Of a stretch of DNA of 64,000 nucleotides, positions 32,600 to 42,264 are shown one piece after another. The DNA lies in assembly GCA_031409515.1 (NCBI GenBank), contig JANNXJ010000006.1:1-64000 (forward strand). The letters are read 5' to 3'. The position numbers were made by a program, and so were the translations under genes. Numbering within the stretch: position 1 is the stretch's first letter; each line of letters begins with the position of its first letter. The notes below the pieces were generated by a model, which was given only the letters and a program-made list of their open reading frames with translations, made no database searches and was not told where the DNA came from. Origin of the DNA: SHZI01 sp031409515. GTDB taxonomy: Bacteria; Pseudomonadota; Gammaproteobacteria; Steroidobacterales; GCA-2729495.

Positions 32600-35500
32600 T
32601 CAGCGGGTCAGCTCGGCCTCCGGAGGCAGTTCCTTCAGAGCCTCCGCCAGATACCGTTCGCAGTTCCGGAAAGGCGTCAGATCAACTTCACTCTTGTCGA
32701 CCTTGTCGATCACCGGCTGGTCCCACACGCCCGAGACCCGGTAGTAGCTTTCGCCAAAGGTACTGAGGGGCTTGCGGAAGATCTGTGAAATCAGCAGCAC
32801 CGTTCCGCCCACCAGGGGCCCGCCCACAAAGCCGCCCACAGCCAGCACATCCGAGACATGGGGCCGCACCACAGCCACCTGGTCATAGGTCCGGTCCCGG
32901 AGCGAAACGCGCCCCAGAACCCCGATATCCGTCACGGGCCCTTCGAGACCAAAGTTGCAGGTGTAGGCACTCCCCTTGTCCAGGCGAAACTCGCCCTTCA
33001 CCTCGTCAAAGGCCAGGCCTTTGCTCACGATGTCAGAGAAATCCAGGCCCAGGCGTCGCGGGAGGGCCGCGATACTCAGCAGCCCGACAATCCGGCCGCC
33101 GCCTGGCTCCACGGACAGGAACTGGCCCTTGTCCAGACTCAAGACGACACGGCCACCCGCCGTGTTGAGAAAATCCTCGCTGGGCCCGCCAGGCCAGAAC
33201 AGGTCCAGCGTCACTCCAGCCTTCTCGCCCTCCACCACCGGCTTGTAGCCCAGCGCCTCCAGGGTTGGGCCGATACCGGTGGACTGCAGCTGCAAGCGCA
33301 GTTCACTGCGCTGCTGCGTGACGTCATCGCCCTCGACGACCCACGTCGCATCACCCCTGATGCTGAACGTCGGACTCTCCATGACCAGTGGCTCTACAAC
33401 CACGCCATCGCCCCGCTGAGCCAGCTCTGCTGTCAGTTTGCCGAAGCGCATCTCCTTCAGGGCGAAGTCCGCGATGGAGGCACGCACCGGGGGCAGGTTG
33501 CGGGGATCTGCCACACCATCGCCGACCGCAGGATCCGCCTCGAGAAGCCACAGGCGCTGCATGTCGAGAAGGAGAGGCGCGTCATCAGACTGGCGGGCCG
33601 GAACAGTAACGGTCCCTGCGGCAGAAGGGCCGAGTACGGCTATCCGCCACTCACCTGACAGGCGCCGGGCATCAAGCTTCACGTCGCGGAACACGCGCCC
33701 AAGGACAGCGAAAGAGTCCGCGTCGACGACAATCTGGCGCAGCAGATCGGGCGCTGTGTCGCCGGCGTTGCCGCGGGTGCTCCGCCCCGGAAACCAGTCC
33801 TCGAAGCGCAGGCTGGAGAATGTGCCACCAATCTCCAGGCCCGGATCCGCCGGGAGACTCGCCAGGACCGGACCGTTGCGCAGACCTCCCCGCTCAAGAC
33901 GCCAGCCCCCCTTGGCACGGCGGGCCGCCATGCCGACGCCGGTCGGCACACGGGGCTCGGACAGAAACTGGAGGGCCCAGCTCACGCCCCGCTCGATCCT
34001 GCCGCTCACCTGCAGCTTGCCCCGTTCAAGCAGGCTCACCTCCATGCGCAGCGGGTCGGGAGTGCCAGCCTGCTTGGTCATGGGCTCAGCCAGTGTGCTG
34101 CTGAGCTGCTGCAGGTCCGAGGCAATCTGAATATTCAGGGGAGTTTTGGCGCCCCGGGCCGGCACTTGTACGGTGGCATTCCAGGCCACGCTGCCCCCAA
34201 GTCGCTCCGCATAGGGCAACGAGAAGGCTGCGGCCAGCTTGCCCGTGGGCGTCTGGCCGACCACTTCGGCAACCTGACTCAGTTCTGCTTCGTCGGGCCT
34301 GGCGGCCCGGAGCGCGATGCTTACAGGTTCGTCGAGGAACATCCCAGCCAGCTGGTCAGCTACCAGCCGATCCCTGTTCAGACGCACGGTACCCTCAAGG
34401 GCAGTGAGTCCGAACTCCACACCCCGGAGCCCGAGCCTTGCACCCTCCAGGCCGAAGGTGCCGAGCAGGCGATAGTCCGCGGGGCGCGCGATGGGCAAGC
34501 GCAGATCGATATTCGTCGTCACATCACCGCTGCCGGTAACACTCTCCAGGGTCGGTCCCAGTAATGCCGCAATCGGCGTCTGGCGAATAAAGCCGAGAAT
34601 CTGGCCCAGCTGAACGTCATTTGTTGCGGCAATGTCCAGCTCTGTCTCGTGCAGGAGATTAGCCACACGAATCTCGGCATCGGCAAAGGGAACTCCGCCG
34701 ATCGACCCCCGGTTTTCCACGGAGCTAAGACTGACGCGATCGATGATCACGGTCCCGGAGGCGTTCTCCAGCCGGGGCCAGTCCGGAGCGTAATCAATTA
34801 CGGCGTCGGCAAGCCTGAATTCCAGGCGAAAGCGCCCGTCTCCGCCTGCGTAGGGAAAACCCTTCAGCGGGCCCTGCCACAACAGCTCGCCCCGGGGCAC
34901 GGAGCCCGCAACAAAGGCCCGGTCCAGCCATTCCACGACGTTGGGCCTCATCCTCTTCAGTGGCACGTAGTTCAGTGCGGCGGGGGCCGATGACGCCGCG
35001 AAACGCGAATTCAGATCGACGAAGACGGGGCCTGCAGGTGGGAACAGGACCCGCAGGCGAGACTGGATCTCACCATCCGGGGTCGTGATAAGCAGGTCGT
35101 CCGTGAGCACTTCGAGGCCACGCTCCGAGGTCTTCCAGCCCAGCTTGCCGGTCGCCGCCGTGGTGCGGATATCGGCCCGGAACAGCCCGGGAAACCGCAC
35201 GAGGCCCGCCCCGGAGTTCAGGTTGATGCGGCCGCCCGTCTGGTCGGCCCGGAGGGTGCCCGTGATCCCGGTGACTGCCCAGTGCGGTGCCGGCATGACC
35301 AGGCCCAGATCCGCGACGGTGGCCGCGGCTGTCCAGGTTGGAGCCTGGCCTTGTGGAAAGGTCGCGGTGAGGTTGAAATCCCGCACCTCCCCCTGCAATC
35401 GCTCGGGCAGCAGATCACGGCGCAGGCCCGTGCTGGCCCCGGACCAGAGCAGCGGCCAGAGATCCTGCAGCCTGAGGTTGTCGGCCACAGCGTTCAGGGA

Positions 35501-36538
35501 GCTGCGACCCTCTGCCGGGTTGGTATAGCTAACCGAACCACTGCTGACAGGCGACGTCTTGCCACCCCTCTTGACGACGAACCGACCCAGCGTCGCTTCC
35601 CAGCCAGCGGCAGTCGACTTCCAGTCCGCACGCAGCTCAAGGCGCTGGTAGGTATTGTCGTCGGCGGAGACCCCCTCCCAGACCGTCGGCCCCAGATCGA
35701 GCTCCAGGGTAAGGACGCCGGGAGTCGGTCCGGAAAAGCCTGCCTGAAGGTCCACGTCCCCACGTCCGGCCAGCAGCGGCAGCGGTTCATTGGCGACGAT
35801 CCGGAGCAGGCGGGCCACGTCAAGATCAGAGCTCCTGGCGCGCAGGTCCCAGACCGTTGCTGCCGGAACGGCCTGCGCCAGCAGTAACGGTGGTGGCAGA
35901 GTGCCACTGACTTCAACGCCTGATCCCAGCCCATCCTGCCCGTTGAACTCACCATCGAAGCTGATCAGGTCTGGTGCCAGGCCCAGCGCCAGGTGGTCGA
36001 TGTTCAGGGCAACGCGAGGCTCCAGCCGCGCAGCATCCAGCAGCAACACGTCGATGTCCTTGAGTTGCAGATCAAGGCGCGGCAGCGGCGCATCTGGTGG
36101 CCGTCGCAACAACTCCTCCAGGGGCACCCCGTTGATCAGCCATTGACCGGCAGGTTGACGCTCTGCCTTGAAGCTGGCGCCACTGATGGCGACGCGCCCG
36201 GGACGCAGCTGGCGCTCGACCACAAGGCGCCACAGGTTGATGCCCACGCTGAGCTCGCTGGCATCGAACACCGGCCGCTGGTCCTTGAGCGTGAAGATCC
36301 GCACTGCGGAAAAGCGGACCTCCGGCCCCTGCAGGGGCCAGCTGGCTGACAGCCGCTCAAAGCGCACATCGAAGCCGGTGGCCTCGGACGCAAACCGCCG
36401 GATTTCATCCTGGTAGTCCGGGGCCAGGGGTAGCAGCAGCCGGGCGATACCGACAACAACTGCCAGAACAATGACCAGGCCCGCAGCAGAAGCCGCCAGC
36501 CAGCGGAGACTCCGTCTTAACACTCCGCCCTGGCGCAT
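32600..36538 (-). CDS. yhdP: YhdP family AsmA-like phospholipid transport protein
   Basis: A 1312-residue envelope protein, TIGR02099/DUF3971 family. A single N-terminal transmembrane helix (about 8-32) is followed by a long, beta-rich periplasmic region, ending with an AsmA-like C-terminal part (about 1090-1290). YhdP, TamB and YdbH move phospholipid from the inner to the outer membrane in E. coli. It lies 12 bases after rng, the same order as E. coli rng-yhdP-tldD. Confidence 0.95.
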   Translation of the reverse strand: MRQGGVLRRSLRWLAASAAGLVIVLAVVVGIARLLLPLAPDYQDEIRRFASEATGFDVRFERLSASWPLQGPEVRFSAVRIFTLKDQRPVFDASELSVGINLWRLVVERQLRPGRVAISGASFKAERQPAGQWLINGVPLEELLRRPPDAPLPRLDLQLKDIDVLLLDAARLEPRVALNIDHLALGLAPDLISFDGEFNGQDGLGSGVEVSGTLPPPLLLAQAVPAATVWDLRARSSDLDVARLLRIVANEPLPLLAGRGDVDLQAGFSGPTPGVLTLELDLGPTVWEGVSADDNTYQRLELRADWKSTAAGWEATLGRFVVKRGGKTSPVSSGSVSYTNPAEGRSSLNAVADNLRLQDLWPLLWSGASTGLRRDLLPERLQGEVRDFNLTATFPQGQAPTWTAAATVADLGLVMPAPHWAVTGITGTLRADQTGGRINLNSGAGLVRFPGLFRADIRTTAATGKLGWKTSERGLEVLTDDLLITTPDGEIQSRLRVLFPPAGPVFVDLNSRFAASSAPAALNYVPLKRMRPNVVEWLDRAFVAGSVPRGELLWQGPLKGFPYAGGDGRFRLEFRLADAVIDYAPDWPRLENASGTVIIDRVSLSSVENRGSIGGVPFADAEIRVANLLHETELDIAATNDVQLGQILGFIRQTPIAALLGPTLESVTGSGDVTTNIDLRLPIARPADYRLLGTFGLEGARLGLRGVEFGLTALEGTVRLNRDRLVADQLAGMFLDEPVSIALRAARPDEAELSQVAEVVGQTPTGKLAAAFSLPYAERLGGSVAWNATVQVPARGAKTPLNIQIASDLQQLSSTLAEPMTKQAGTPDPLRMEVSLLERGKLQVSGRIERGVSWALQFLSEPRVPTGVGMAARRAKGGWRLERGGLRNGPVLASLPADPGLEIGGTFSSLRFEDWFPGRSTRGNAGDTAPDLLRQIVVDADSFAVLGRVFRDVKLDARRLSGEWRIAVLGPSAAGTVTVPARQSDDAPLLLDMQRLWLLEADPAVGDGVADPRNLPPVRASIADFALKEMRFGKLTAELAQRGDGVVVEPLVMESPTFSIRGDATWVVEGDDVTQQRSELRLQLQSTGIGPTLEALGYKPVVEGEKAGVTLDLFWPGGPSEDFLNTAGGRVVLSLDKGQFLSVEPGGGRIVGLLSIAALPRRLGLDFSDIVSKGLAFDEVKGEFRLDKGSAYTCNFGLEGPVTDIGVLGRVSLRDRTYDQVAVVRPHVSDVLAVGGFVGGPLVGGTVLLISQIFRKPLSTFGESYYRVSGVWDQPVIDKVDKSEVDLTPFRNCERYLAEALKELPPEAELTR

Positions 36539-36550
36539 ACCGCCGCCCGC

Positions 36551-38032
36551 CTAGACCAGAACGACGTCGAACTGATCCTGGGCATACAGACTCTCCGTCT
36601 GCAGCCGGATCGACTTGCTGGTCACTTCCTCAAGTTCCGCAATGCGGGACGACTCTTCGTCCAGCAACAACTCGATGACTTCCTGGTGCGCCAGAATGAC
36701 CAAACCCTTGAAACTGAACTGACCGTGCTGCCGGAGGATCTCACGGAATATTTCGTAGCAGACCGTCTCAGGAGTTTTGACGTGCCCGCGGCCGTGACAG
36801 GTTGGACAGGGCTCACACAGGAGGTGTTCCAGGCTCTCCCGGGTCCTCTTCCGCGTCAGCTGGACGAGGCCCAGCGAGGAACCCTCGGCGATGTGGCACC
36901 GGGCGTGGTCGCACTGCAGTGCCGCAGTCAGGGCCTCCAGCACCTGCCGCCGGTGGGCCTCCTCGAGCATGTCGATAAAGTCGATGACGATGATCCCGCC
37001 AAGGTTGCGCAGGCGGAGCTGCCGGGCGATGGCCACGGCCGCTTCGAGATTGGTCCGGAAAATGGTGTCCTCCAGGTTCCGGTGGCCAACGTAGCCACCG
37101 GTATTGACGTCAATACTCGTGAGCGCCTCCGTCTGGTCGATCACCAGGTAGCCCCCGGACTTGAGTTCCACCTTGGGCACCAGGGCCTTCTGGATCTCGT
37201 CCTCAATGCCATAGAGGTCGAAGATCGGCCGGGGTCCGGCGTAGAACTCGATGCGGCTGGCCAGCTGCGGCATCACGCTGGCCGCAAACTCCCGCAGCTG
37301 ACGGCAGGCCTTTTCGTCATCAATCCGGACCGCCTGCGTCGCGGGATCCACGAGATCGCGCAGCACGCGTATGGCGAGGGGCAGATCCTGGTGCACCAGC
37401 GCGGGCACGGGCGCGCGCTCTGCCCGGGCCGCCACGACTGCCCACAGGCGGCCCAGGAACTCCGCGTCTGCCCGCAGCGGCTCTTCGCCCACGCCCTCGG
37501 CAGCGGTCCGGACGATAAAGCCAAAAGGTCCGTCAGGGCCCATCAGCCGGATCATCAGCTGCTTCAGGCGGTCCCGCTCCGGGTCGGCTGCAATGCGGCC
37601 CGAAACGCCCAGCGTGGCTTCTCTGGGCAACAGGACCAGGTATCGGGACGGAAGCGTGATGAACATGGTCAGACGGGCCCCCTTGGTGCCCAGCTGATCC
37701 TTCACCACCTGGACAAGGACGGTGTCGCCCTCCCGGAGGACGTTGCGAATGTTCTGCTCCTCCCCGACCGCTGCAGGCGGGGTCCCGGCTGCCGGCAACA
37801 CATCGGATGCGTGGAGAAAGCCGGTGCGGGCAAGGCCCAGATCCACGAATGCGGCCTGCATGCCGGGCAAGACCCGGACCACACGGCCCTTGTAGATATT
37901 GCCAGTGAGGCCAAGTCGGGAGGTTCTTTCAATCAGCACCTCCTGGACCACGCCGTTCTCCACCAGGGCTGCCCTGACCTCCCGGGACGTGAGATTGATG
38001 AGAATCTCTTCTGTTGGAGCCCTGGTACTCAT
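36551..38032 (-). CDS. rng: ribonuclease G
   Basis: A 493-residue endoribonuclease maturing 16S rRNA and mRNAs. An S1-type RNA-binding domain (about 40-125) is followed by the catalytic region with the metal-binding aspartates in SIDVNTG and IIVIDFIDM, and the zinc-link cysteines in LLCEPCPTCHGRG. Absence of a long acidic tail makes it RNase G, not RNase E. ATG 38032 was chosen by homology (ILINLTSREVRAAL start); it lies 10 bases after maf. Confidence 0.96.
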   Translation of the reverse strand: MSTRAPTEEILINLTSREVRAALVENGVVQEVLIERTSRLGLTGNIYKGRVVRVLPGMQAAFVDLGLARTGFLHASDVLPAAGTPPAAVGEEQNIRNVLREGDTVLVQVVKDQLGTKGARLTMFITLPSRYLVLLPREATLGVSGRIAADPERDRLKQLMIRLMGPDGPFGFIVRTAAEGVGEEPLRADAEFLGRLWAVVAARAERAPVPALVHQDLPLAIRVLRDLVDPATQAVRIDDEKACRQLREFAASVMPQLASRIEFYAGPRPIFDLYGIEDEIQKALVPKVELKSGGYLVIDQTEALTSIDVNTGGYVGHRNLEDTIFRTNLEAAVAIARQLRLRNLGGIIVIDFIDMLEEAHRRQVLEALTAALQCDHARCHIAEGSSLGLVQLTRKRTRESLEHLLCEPCPTCHGRGHVKTPETVCYEIFREILRQHGQFSFKGLVILAHQEVIELLLDEESSRIAELEEVTSKSIRLQTESLYAQDQFDVVLV

Positions 38033-38042
38033 CGGTAGCGGT

Positions 38043-38645
38043 TCATGGCGCCGGAAGCACCGGGCAGCCAAACAGCGTGAGCAGTCGGGCGGTCTCGAAC
38101 AAGGGGAGGCCCATCACGCCGGAGTAACTCCCCCGGAGTTCCGCAATGAACTGGGCAGCGCAACCCTGGATCGCATAGGCCCCGGCCTTGTCCCTGGGTT
38201 CCCCCGTCCGCCAGTAGGCTGCGATTTCCTCGGCGGTAATGGCCCGAAAGGTGACTGCGCTGCGGCAGAGCTCGACGCGCTCCCGCTGGCCATCGGTTAC
38301 CGCCACAGCGGTCCAGACCAGGTGTGTGCGGCCGGCGAGCCGGCCCAGTATCCGGGCAGCGTCGGCCTCGTCCGCCGGCTTGCCGAAGAGTTCCGTGCCG
38401 AGGGCAACCGCCGTATCTGCAGCGAGGACTGGCGCCTCTCGCGCCGGGCGTGCCGCGAGCCCGGCCTGGGCTTTGGCACTGGCCAGCCGACAGACCAGGT
38501 CCTCGGCACCCTCCGACGGCCCGGGAGACTCGTCAACTTCCACGCGGAGCACCTCATGGCGGACACCCAGCTGGGTGAGCAGTTGCTGGCGCCGGGGCGA
38601 TGCGGAGGCAAGGTAGACGAAAGGGCTCACGGTGCTGGCATTCAC
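38043..38645 (-). CDS. maf: Maf family nucleotide pyrophosphatase (YhdE-type)
   Basis: A Maf/HAM1-fold pyrophosphatase, about 200 residues, cleaving dTTP/UTP or modified nucleotides. The signature VYLASASPRRQQLL is at about 10-23 and the catalytic AADTAVALG lies near 85-93. I chose GTG 38645, which overlaps the rlmH stop as GTGA; an in-frame ATG at 38681 would overlap rlmH by 40 bases, and GTG 38633 is another possibility. The maf-rng-yhdP order matches E. coli. Confidence 0.9.
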   Translation of the reverse strand: MNASTVSPFVYLASASPRRQQLLTQLGVRHEVLRVEVDESPGPSEGAEDLVCRLASAKAQAGLAARPAREAPVLAADTAVALGTELFGKPADEADAARILGRLAGRTHLVWTAVAVTDGQRERVELCRSAVTFRAITAEEIAAYWRTGEPRDKAGAYAIQGCAAQFIAELRGSYSGVMGLPLFETARLLTLFGCPVLPAP

Positions 38646-39112
38646 GCTTTGTGGTACGGGTGGCCCTGCAGGATGGTCCACGCGCGATACAGCTGCTCGA
38701 CGACGATCACCCGGGCCAGGCCGTGGGGAAACGTCAGGGCAGACAGGGACCAGGACTGATTGGCTCTCTGCCGGACTTCATCTGCCAGACCCTCCGGTCC
38801 ACCGATGGCCAGCACGACGGAGGGCTGATGGTTCTGCCAGCGGTCAACTTCCCGGGCCAGCTCCAGGGACGACCAGGCCTTGCCCCGCTCATCGAGGGTC
38901 ACCAGGAAATCCCCTGGTTTGAGGCGCTGCAGGATGCGCTGTCCCTCCTTGGCCTTGGCAATGGCGGGATCACCACCGGAGGAACGCAGGGAGAGGGGGA
39001 TGTCGACCAGCTCGGGCTTCAGGTGAGTGGGTATACGGTCCAGGTAGAGCTGGACGGCTTCCCGCACCCAATCCTCCGGGCGGGTACCAATCACCAAGAG
39101 CCGTACCTTCAT
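38642..39112 (-). CDS. rlmH: 23S rRNA (pseudouridine1915-N3)-methyltransferase
   Basis: A 156-residue SPOUT-class methyltransferase, nearly the same length as E. coli RlmH (155). ATG 39112 gives the family start MKVRLLVIGTRPEDWV. The C-terminal knot has AIGGPEGL (about 106-113) and LSALTFPHGLARVIVVEQLY. It modifies position 1915 of 23S rRNA in the intact ribosome. It lies after rsfS, as in E. coli. Confidence 0.96.
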   Translation of the reverse strand: MKVRLLVIGTRPEDWVREAVQLYLDRIPTHLKPELVDIPLSLRSSGGDPAIAKAKEGQRILQRLKPGDFLVTLDERGKAWSSLELAREVDRWQNHQPSVVLAIGGPEGLADEVRQRANQSWSLSALTFPHGLARVIVVEQLYRAWTILQGHPYHKA

Positions 39113-39206
39113 GCGTGAATCTGCTGAAAAACCCCGCCGTTGGGGGCTCAAGAATGATACACGCCAATCTGCCGGGTCAGATTCGTTCAGGCCGCTTCAG
39201 GCTCCT

Positions 39207-39545
39207 TCATCCCGTGGCGGTTGCACCCATATCCCAGAGGCCCTCGAGCTTGTAAAACTCCCGGGCCTTAGGCTGCATGATGTGGACCACCACGTCCGAG
39301 AGGTCCACCAGGACCCACTCGCCGGTCCCGGTGCCCTCGACGCCAATCGGCGGGCAGCCGGCCTTTGAGGCGCTCTGGACCAGTTGCTCAGCGATGGACT
39401 TCACGTGGCGGTCCGACGTCCCGCTCGCCACGACCATGTAGTCGGTGATGGACGTGAGCTGGCGGACGTCCAGGACCCGGATGTCCCGGGCCTTCAGATC
39501 CGCCAGCGCATGCTCGGCTAGAGCCAACAGTTGCTTACTGCGCAC
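39207..39545 (-). CDS. rsfS: ribosomal silencing factor RsfS
   Basis: A 112-residue protein that binds L14 and blocks subunit joining in starvation. Motifs: ITDYMVVASGTSDRH (about 34-48), EWVLVDLSDVVVHIM (about 76-90) and REFYKLEGLW. Start chosen at GTG 39545 because a strong Shine-Dalgarno, AAAGGAGGTG, lies immediately upstream; an ATG at 39572 would place that site inside the gene. Overlaps nadD by 11 bases. Confidence 0.94.
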   Translation of the reverse strand: MRSKQLLALAEHALADLKARDIRVLDVRQLTSITDYMVVASGTSDRHVKSIAEQLVQSASKAGCPPIGVEGTGTGEWVLVDLSDVVVHIMQPKAREFYKLEGLWDMGATATG

Positions 39546-40215
39546 GAATTTGCACCTCCTTTGGATGGGCATAGATATGGGTTTTGACCATCAGGTCACG
39601 CACGGACTCCGGCACGAGAAAGCGGGGATCGCCGCCGGCTGCAACGAGATCGCGAATTGCCGAGGCGGAGATTTCGAGTTGGGTCACGTCCTGGACCAGC
39701 ACCCGGCCGGCGGGCGACTTCGCGAGGTCGCCCGGGTCAGTGGTGAGGCGGGAGCTCGCGAACTCGCCGGCCTCACCCGGAAACTGGCCAGCAACCGGCC
39801 CGGTAAAGCCAGGGCGGCGCGCCACCACGATGTGGGCCAGCTCCGGCAGTTCACGCCACCGCTCCCAGGTCGGCAACCCGAGGAACGCGTCCAGGCCCAG
39901 CAACAGGCACAGTGGCCGGACTCCCACCTCGGCCCGGAAGCTGAGGAGTGTGTCCACCATGAAGGAAGGGCCTGGCCGCCGCAGCTCCCGAGCGTCGACC
40001 CGAAATCCCGGTAAACCCTCCAGCGCCGCTTCCAGCATCCGGAGGCGCAGCGCCTCGGGGGCCACCGTCGGGGGACGATGGGGCGGCAGGCGGGACGGAA
40101 CGAAGCGGACTTCGGCCAGCCCGAGGCTGGTCAGTAACTCGTGCGCTGTGCGCAGATGGCCCAGATGGATGGGATCGAAGGTGCCGCCGAAGATACCAAG
40201 CGGTTGCTGCGGCAT
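39535..40215 (-). CDS. nadD: nicotinate-nucleotide adenylyltransferase
   Basis: A 226-residue enzyme adenylating nicotinate mononucleotide in NAD synthesis. The nucleotidyltransferase motif GGTFDPIHLGHLR is at about 10-22 and the second ATP motif ISASAIRDLV (an ISxTxxR-like motif) is near 183-192. It overlaps holA by one base (TGATG), suggesting coupled translation. Confidence 0.96.
   Translation of the reverse strand: MPQQPLGIFGGTFDPIHLGHLRTAHELLTSLGLAEVRFVPSRLPPHRPPTVAPEALRLRMLEAALEGLPGFRVDARELRRPGPSFMVDTLLSFRAEVGVRPLCLLLGLDAFLGLPTWERWRELPELAHIVVARRPGFTGPVAGQFPGEAGEFASSRLTTDPGDLAKSPAGRVLVQDVTQLEISASAIRDLVAAGGDPRFLVPESVRDLMVKTHIYAHPKEVQIRAQ
39549..39560 (-). promoter_or_regulatory. strong ribosome-binding site that fixes the rsfS start
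   Basis: AAAGGAGGTG on the minus strand, about seven bases before GTG 39545 and within the end of nadD. It is among the closest matches to the anti-Shine-Dalgarno in the window. Confidence 0.8.
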
Positions 40216-41270
40216 CAGAGCAGTTCGCCTCCCCGCAACGGCCGGCCGGCGAGGGCCATGGTGAGCTCCAGCAGTGCGTTCCAGGGTTCGCCAGACCGCT
40301 GACCCTTCACGATCTGATCAGCCCGACCTGCCATACGCAGCAGGCGCCGGAGGCCACCGGCCTTGTGATTCCGCAGTGCGCGCACGTAGAGGTCCGTCCG
40401 GCTCTGCCAGACGCCTGCCCCCTGGACAGCCCGCTGCGGCGTGCTATCCCGGCTGGCCCGGACGCCGGCATCGACCAGCACCAGTGCTTCCCGCATCAGG
40501 GACCACAGCACGAGTGCGGCTGCCGTGCCCTCCTCCCGCAGGCCGCCCAGCACCCGCACGGCACGCTCCAGGTCGCCCGCGAGGGCGGCGTCACCAAGCT
40601 GGAAGACGTCATAGCGGGCCCCGTCGCCCACGGCGGCCCGGATCTCGGCCGCGGTCAGGGACGTACCCGCGGGGTACAGGAGAGCCAGCTTGTGGATTTC
40701 CTGCTGGGCGGCCAGCAGGTTGCCCTCCACGCGACCCGCGAGCAGCTCCAGTCCTTCCGGGTCGCAGCTTAAGGCCGCGGCACGGAAGCGCCGGGCGATC
40801 CAGTCCGGCAACTCCCCGAGGCCAGGCACACGGGTCTCTGCCCAGACACCGGCCGCCGTCAGGGCGGTAACCCAGGCCGACGACGCGATCTTGCTCTTCA
40901 ACGCGGGCGTGACGATGACTACGGTGTTGCCATCCGCGGCCCGACCGGCGATCTCACGCATCTGGCGCGAGCCCTCGTCGCCCGGGGTGGCCGTGGTCAG
41001 GCGAATTTCAACGAGCTTGCCAGCGGAAAACAGCGACAGGTTGCGCAGGGATCCGGTCACCTGCTCCCAGCTGAAGCCGCGCTCGACGACGTGGGATTCC
41101 CGTTCTTCGCAGCCGCGCCGGAGAGCAGCGGCGCGCAGTGCGTCAACCACCTCATTGACGAGCAGCGGCTCATCGCCGGAGATCAGGTACACGGGCGCCA
41201 GAGGCCTGCCCGCCGCGGCGGCCGCTGGCCCGCCAAGCTGCTCGATCAGCTTCTCAGGCTTCAGCTTCAT
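40215..41270 (-). CDS. holA: DNA polymerase III delta subunit
   Basis: A 351-residue clamp-loader subunit that opens the beta clamp. Recognised by the N-terminal APVYLISGDEPLLVNEVVDAL (about 25-45), the conserved helical segments and overall length. Order holA-nadD-rsfS-rlmH matches E. coli, but lptE and leuS, normally just upstream, are 4 kb away here, separated by trm112, yidD, sufE, cysS, hisI, a MAPEG gene and mtgA. Confidence 0.94.
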   Translation of the reverse strand: MKLKPEKLIEQLGGPAAAAAGRPLAPVYLISGDEPLLVNEVVDALRAAALRRGCEERESHVVERGFSWEQVTGSLRNLSLFSAGKLVEIRLTTATPGDEGSRQMREIAGRAADGNTVVIVTPALKSKIASSAWVTALTAAGVWAETRVPGLGELPDWIARRFRAAALSCDPEGLELLAGRVEGNLLAAQQEIHKLALLYPAGTSLTAAEIRAAVGDGARYDVFQLGDAALAGDLERAVRVLGGLREEGTAAALVLWSLMREALVLVDAGVRASRDSTPQRAVQGAGVWQSRTDLYVRALRNHKAGGLRRLLRMAGRADQIVKGQRSGEPWNALLELTMALAGRPLRGGELL

Positions 41271-41276
41271 GGGTGC

Positions 41277-41534
41277 CTAGAGGCCAAGCTGCTGCCAGTC
41301 GATGGACTCCTCTTCGAGAAGGACCGGAATGCCGTCGCGGATGGGATAGACCAGCCGCCCGTTGCGGGTGACCAGCGCTGCGGACAGAGAGGCGGGGAGA
41401 GGCTCCGCGGCGTGATTGCGGACCTGGCCTGCGCTTATCGCTGTATTGAGTGTCGCAAGTTGCTCGCTGCCCAGAAGCTGCAGCGGCAGTTTCGTGACAG
41501 GGCAACAGATGATGTCTAGGAGTCGTTTATCCAT
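41277..41534 (-). CDS. Trm112 family protein (YcaR/UPF0434-like)
   Basis: An 85-residue member of the Trm112/UPF0434 family. Visible features are the LLDIICCPVTKLPLQ start (about 5-19) and the GRLVYPIRDGIPVLL end (about 59-73). One of the zinc-type cysteine pairs is only partly kept, as in other proteobacterial members. Function is unclear; eukaryotic Trm112 activates methyltransferases. It lies six bases before holA. Confidence 0.92.
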   Translation of the reverse strand: MDKRLLDIICCPVTKLPLQLLGSEQLATLNTAISAGQVRNHAAEPLPASLSAALVTRNGRLVYPIRDGIPVLLEEESIDWQQLGL

Positions 41535-41570
41535 CCCGATGGCCGGGAATATAGCAGGGAAACTGGGCGC

Positions 41571-41852
41571 TCAATGACGCCCCCACCAGACATAATCCTG
41601 AGGCACTGGATCGACGCCGGAACTGCCACCAAGCCAGACGAAAGGCTGACAGCGCCCGATCCGCCGCAGGGCCAGCCAGCTGCCCCGGACGGCGCCGAAG
41701 CGGCGGATGGCGTCCACCGCATAGGTTGAGCAGGTGGGGAAATAGCGGCAGTTCATCCCCAGCCAGGGCGACAGCAGGCGCTGGTAACCCTGGATCAGGG
41801 CAATGATCACGGCTGAAGCTCCGCCGGGCGGGGGCTTCAGGTCCCCGCACAT
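41571..41852 (-). CDS. yidD: membrane protein insertion efficiency factor YidD
   Basis: A 93-residue protein that assists YidC-dependent membrane insertion. Motifs: GYQRLLSPWLG (about 23-33), CRYFPTCSTYAVDAI (about 36-50), and the C-terminal VDPVPQD. The ATG at 41852 gives an N-terminus like that of E. coli YidD and overlaps sufE by 16 bases; GTG 41810 is an alternative. Usually yidD lies next to rnpA and yidC; here it is in the cysS-sufE-trm112-holA run. Confidence 0.93.
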   Translation of the reverse strand: MCGDLKPPPGGASAVIIALIQGYQRLLSPWLGMNCRYFPTCSTYAVDAIRRFGAVRGSWLALRRIGRCQPFVWLGGSSGVDPVPQDYVWWGRH

Positions 41853-42262
41853 CGGGCCGCCGCATTGCGAATGGCGCCGAGCATCGCGTGCAGGCCATTG
41901 CTCCGGGTCGGGCTCAGGTGCTGATCCAGGCCAATGGCCGCAATAAAGCCGGGGGGCGCCGCGATGATCTCCCGGGCAGGTCGGCCGCTGTAAAGCCGCA
42001 TCAGGATGGCAATCAGGCCCGACACAATCGCGGAATCGCTGATGGCCTGGAACTCGAGGTGCCCGCCCCTGGCGGTGGTCACCAGCCACACCTGGGACTG
42101 GCACCCCTTGATCTTGTGCTCCTCGGTTTTCTCAGCCTCGGGAAAGGCTGGGAGCTGGCGCCCCAGGTCGATAATGTACTGGTAGCGGTCCAGCCAGTTA
42201 TCGAACAGGGCAAACTCTTCGACCAGCTCCTGCTCCGTGTCGACAATCGATGGCTTGTCCAT
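41837..42262 (-). CDS. sufE: SufE/CsdE family sulfur acceptor
   Basis: A 141-residue cysteine-desulfurase partner. The sulfur-accepting cysteine is in HKIKGCQSQVWL (about 49-60). The end LSPTRSNGLHAML is the conserved C-terminal helix. It takes persulfide sulfur from SufS or CsdA for Fe-S assembly. No other suf genes are adjacent, so CsdE is an equal possibility. It is two bases from cysS. Confidence 0.93.
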   Translation of the reverse strand: MDKPSIVDTEQELVEEFALFDNWLDRYQYIIDLGRQLPAFPEAEKTEEHKIKGCQSQVWLVTTARGGHLEFQAISDSAIVSGLIAILMRLYSGRPAREIIAAPPGFIAAIGLDQHLSPTRSNGLHAMLGAIRNAAARCAGT

Positions 42263-42264
42263 CG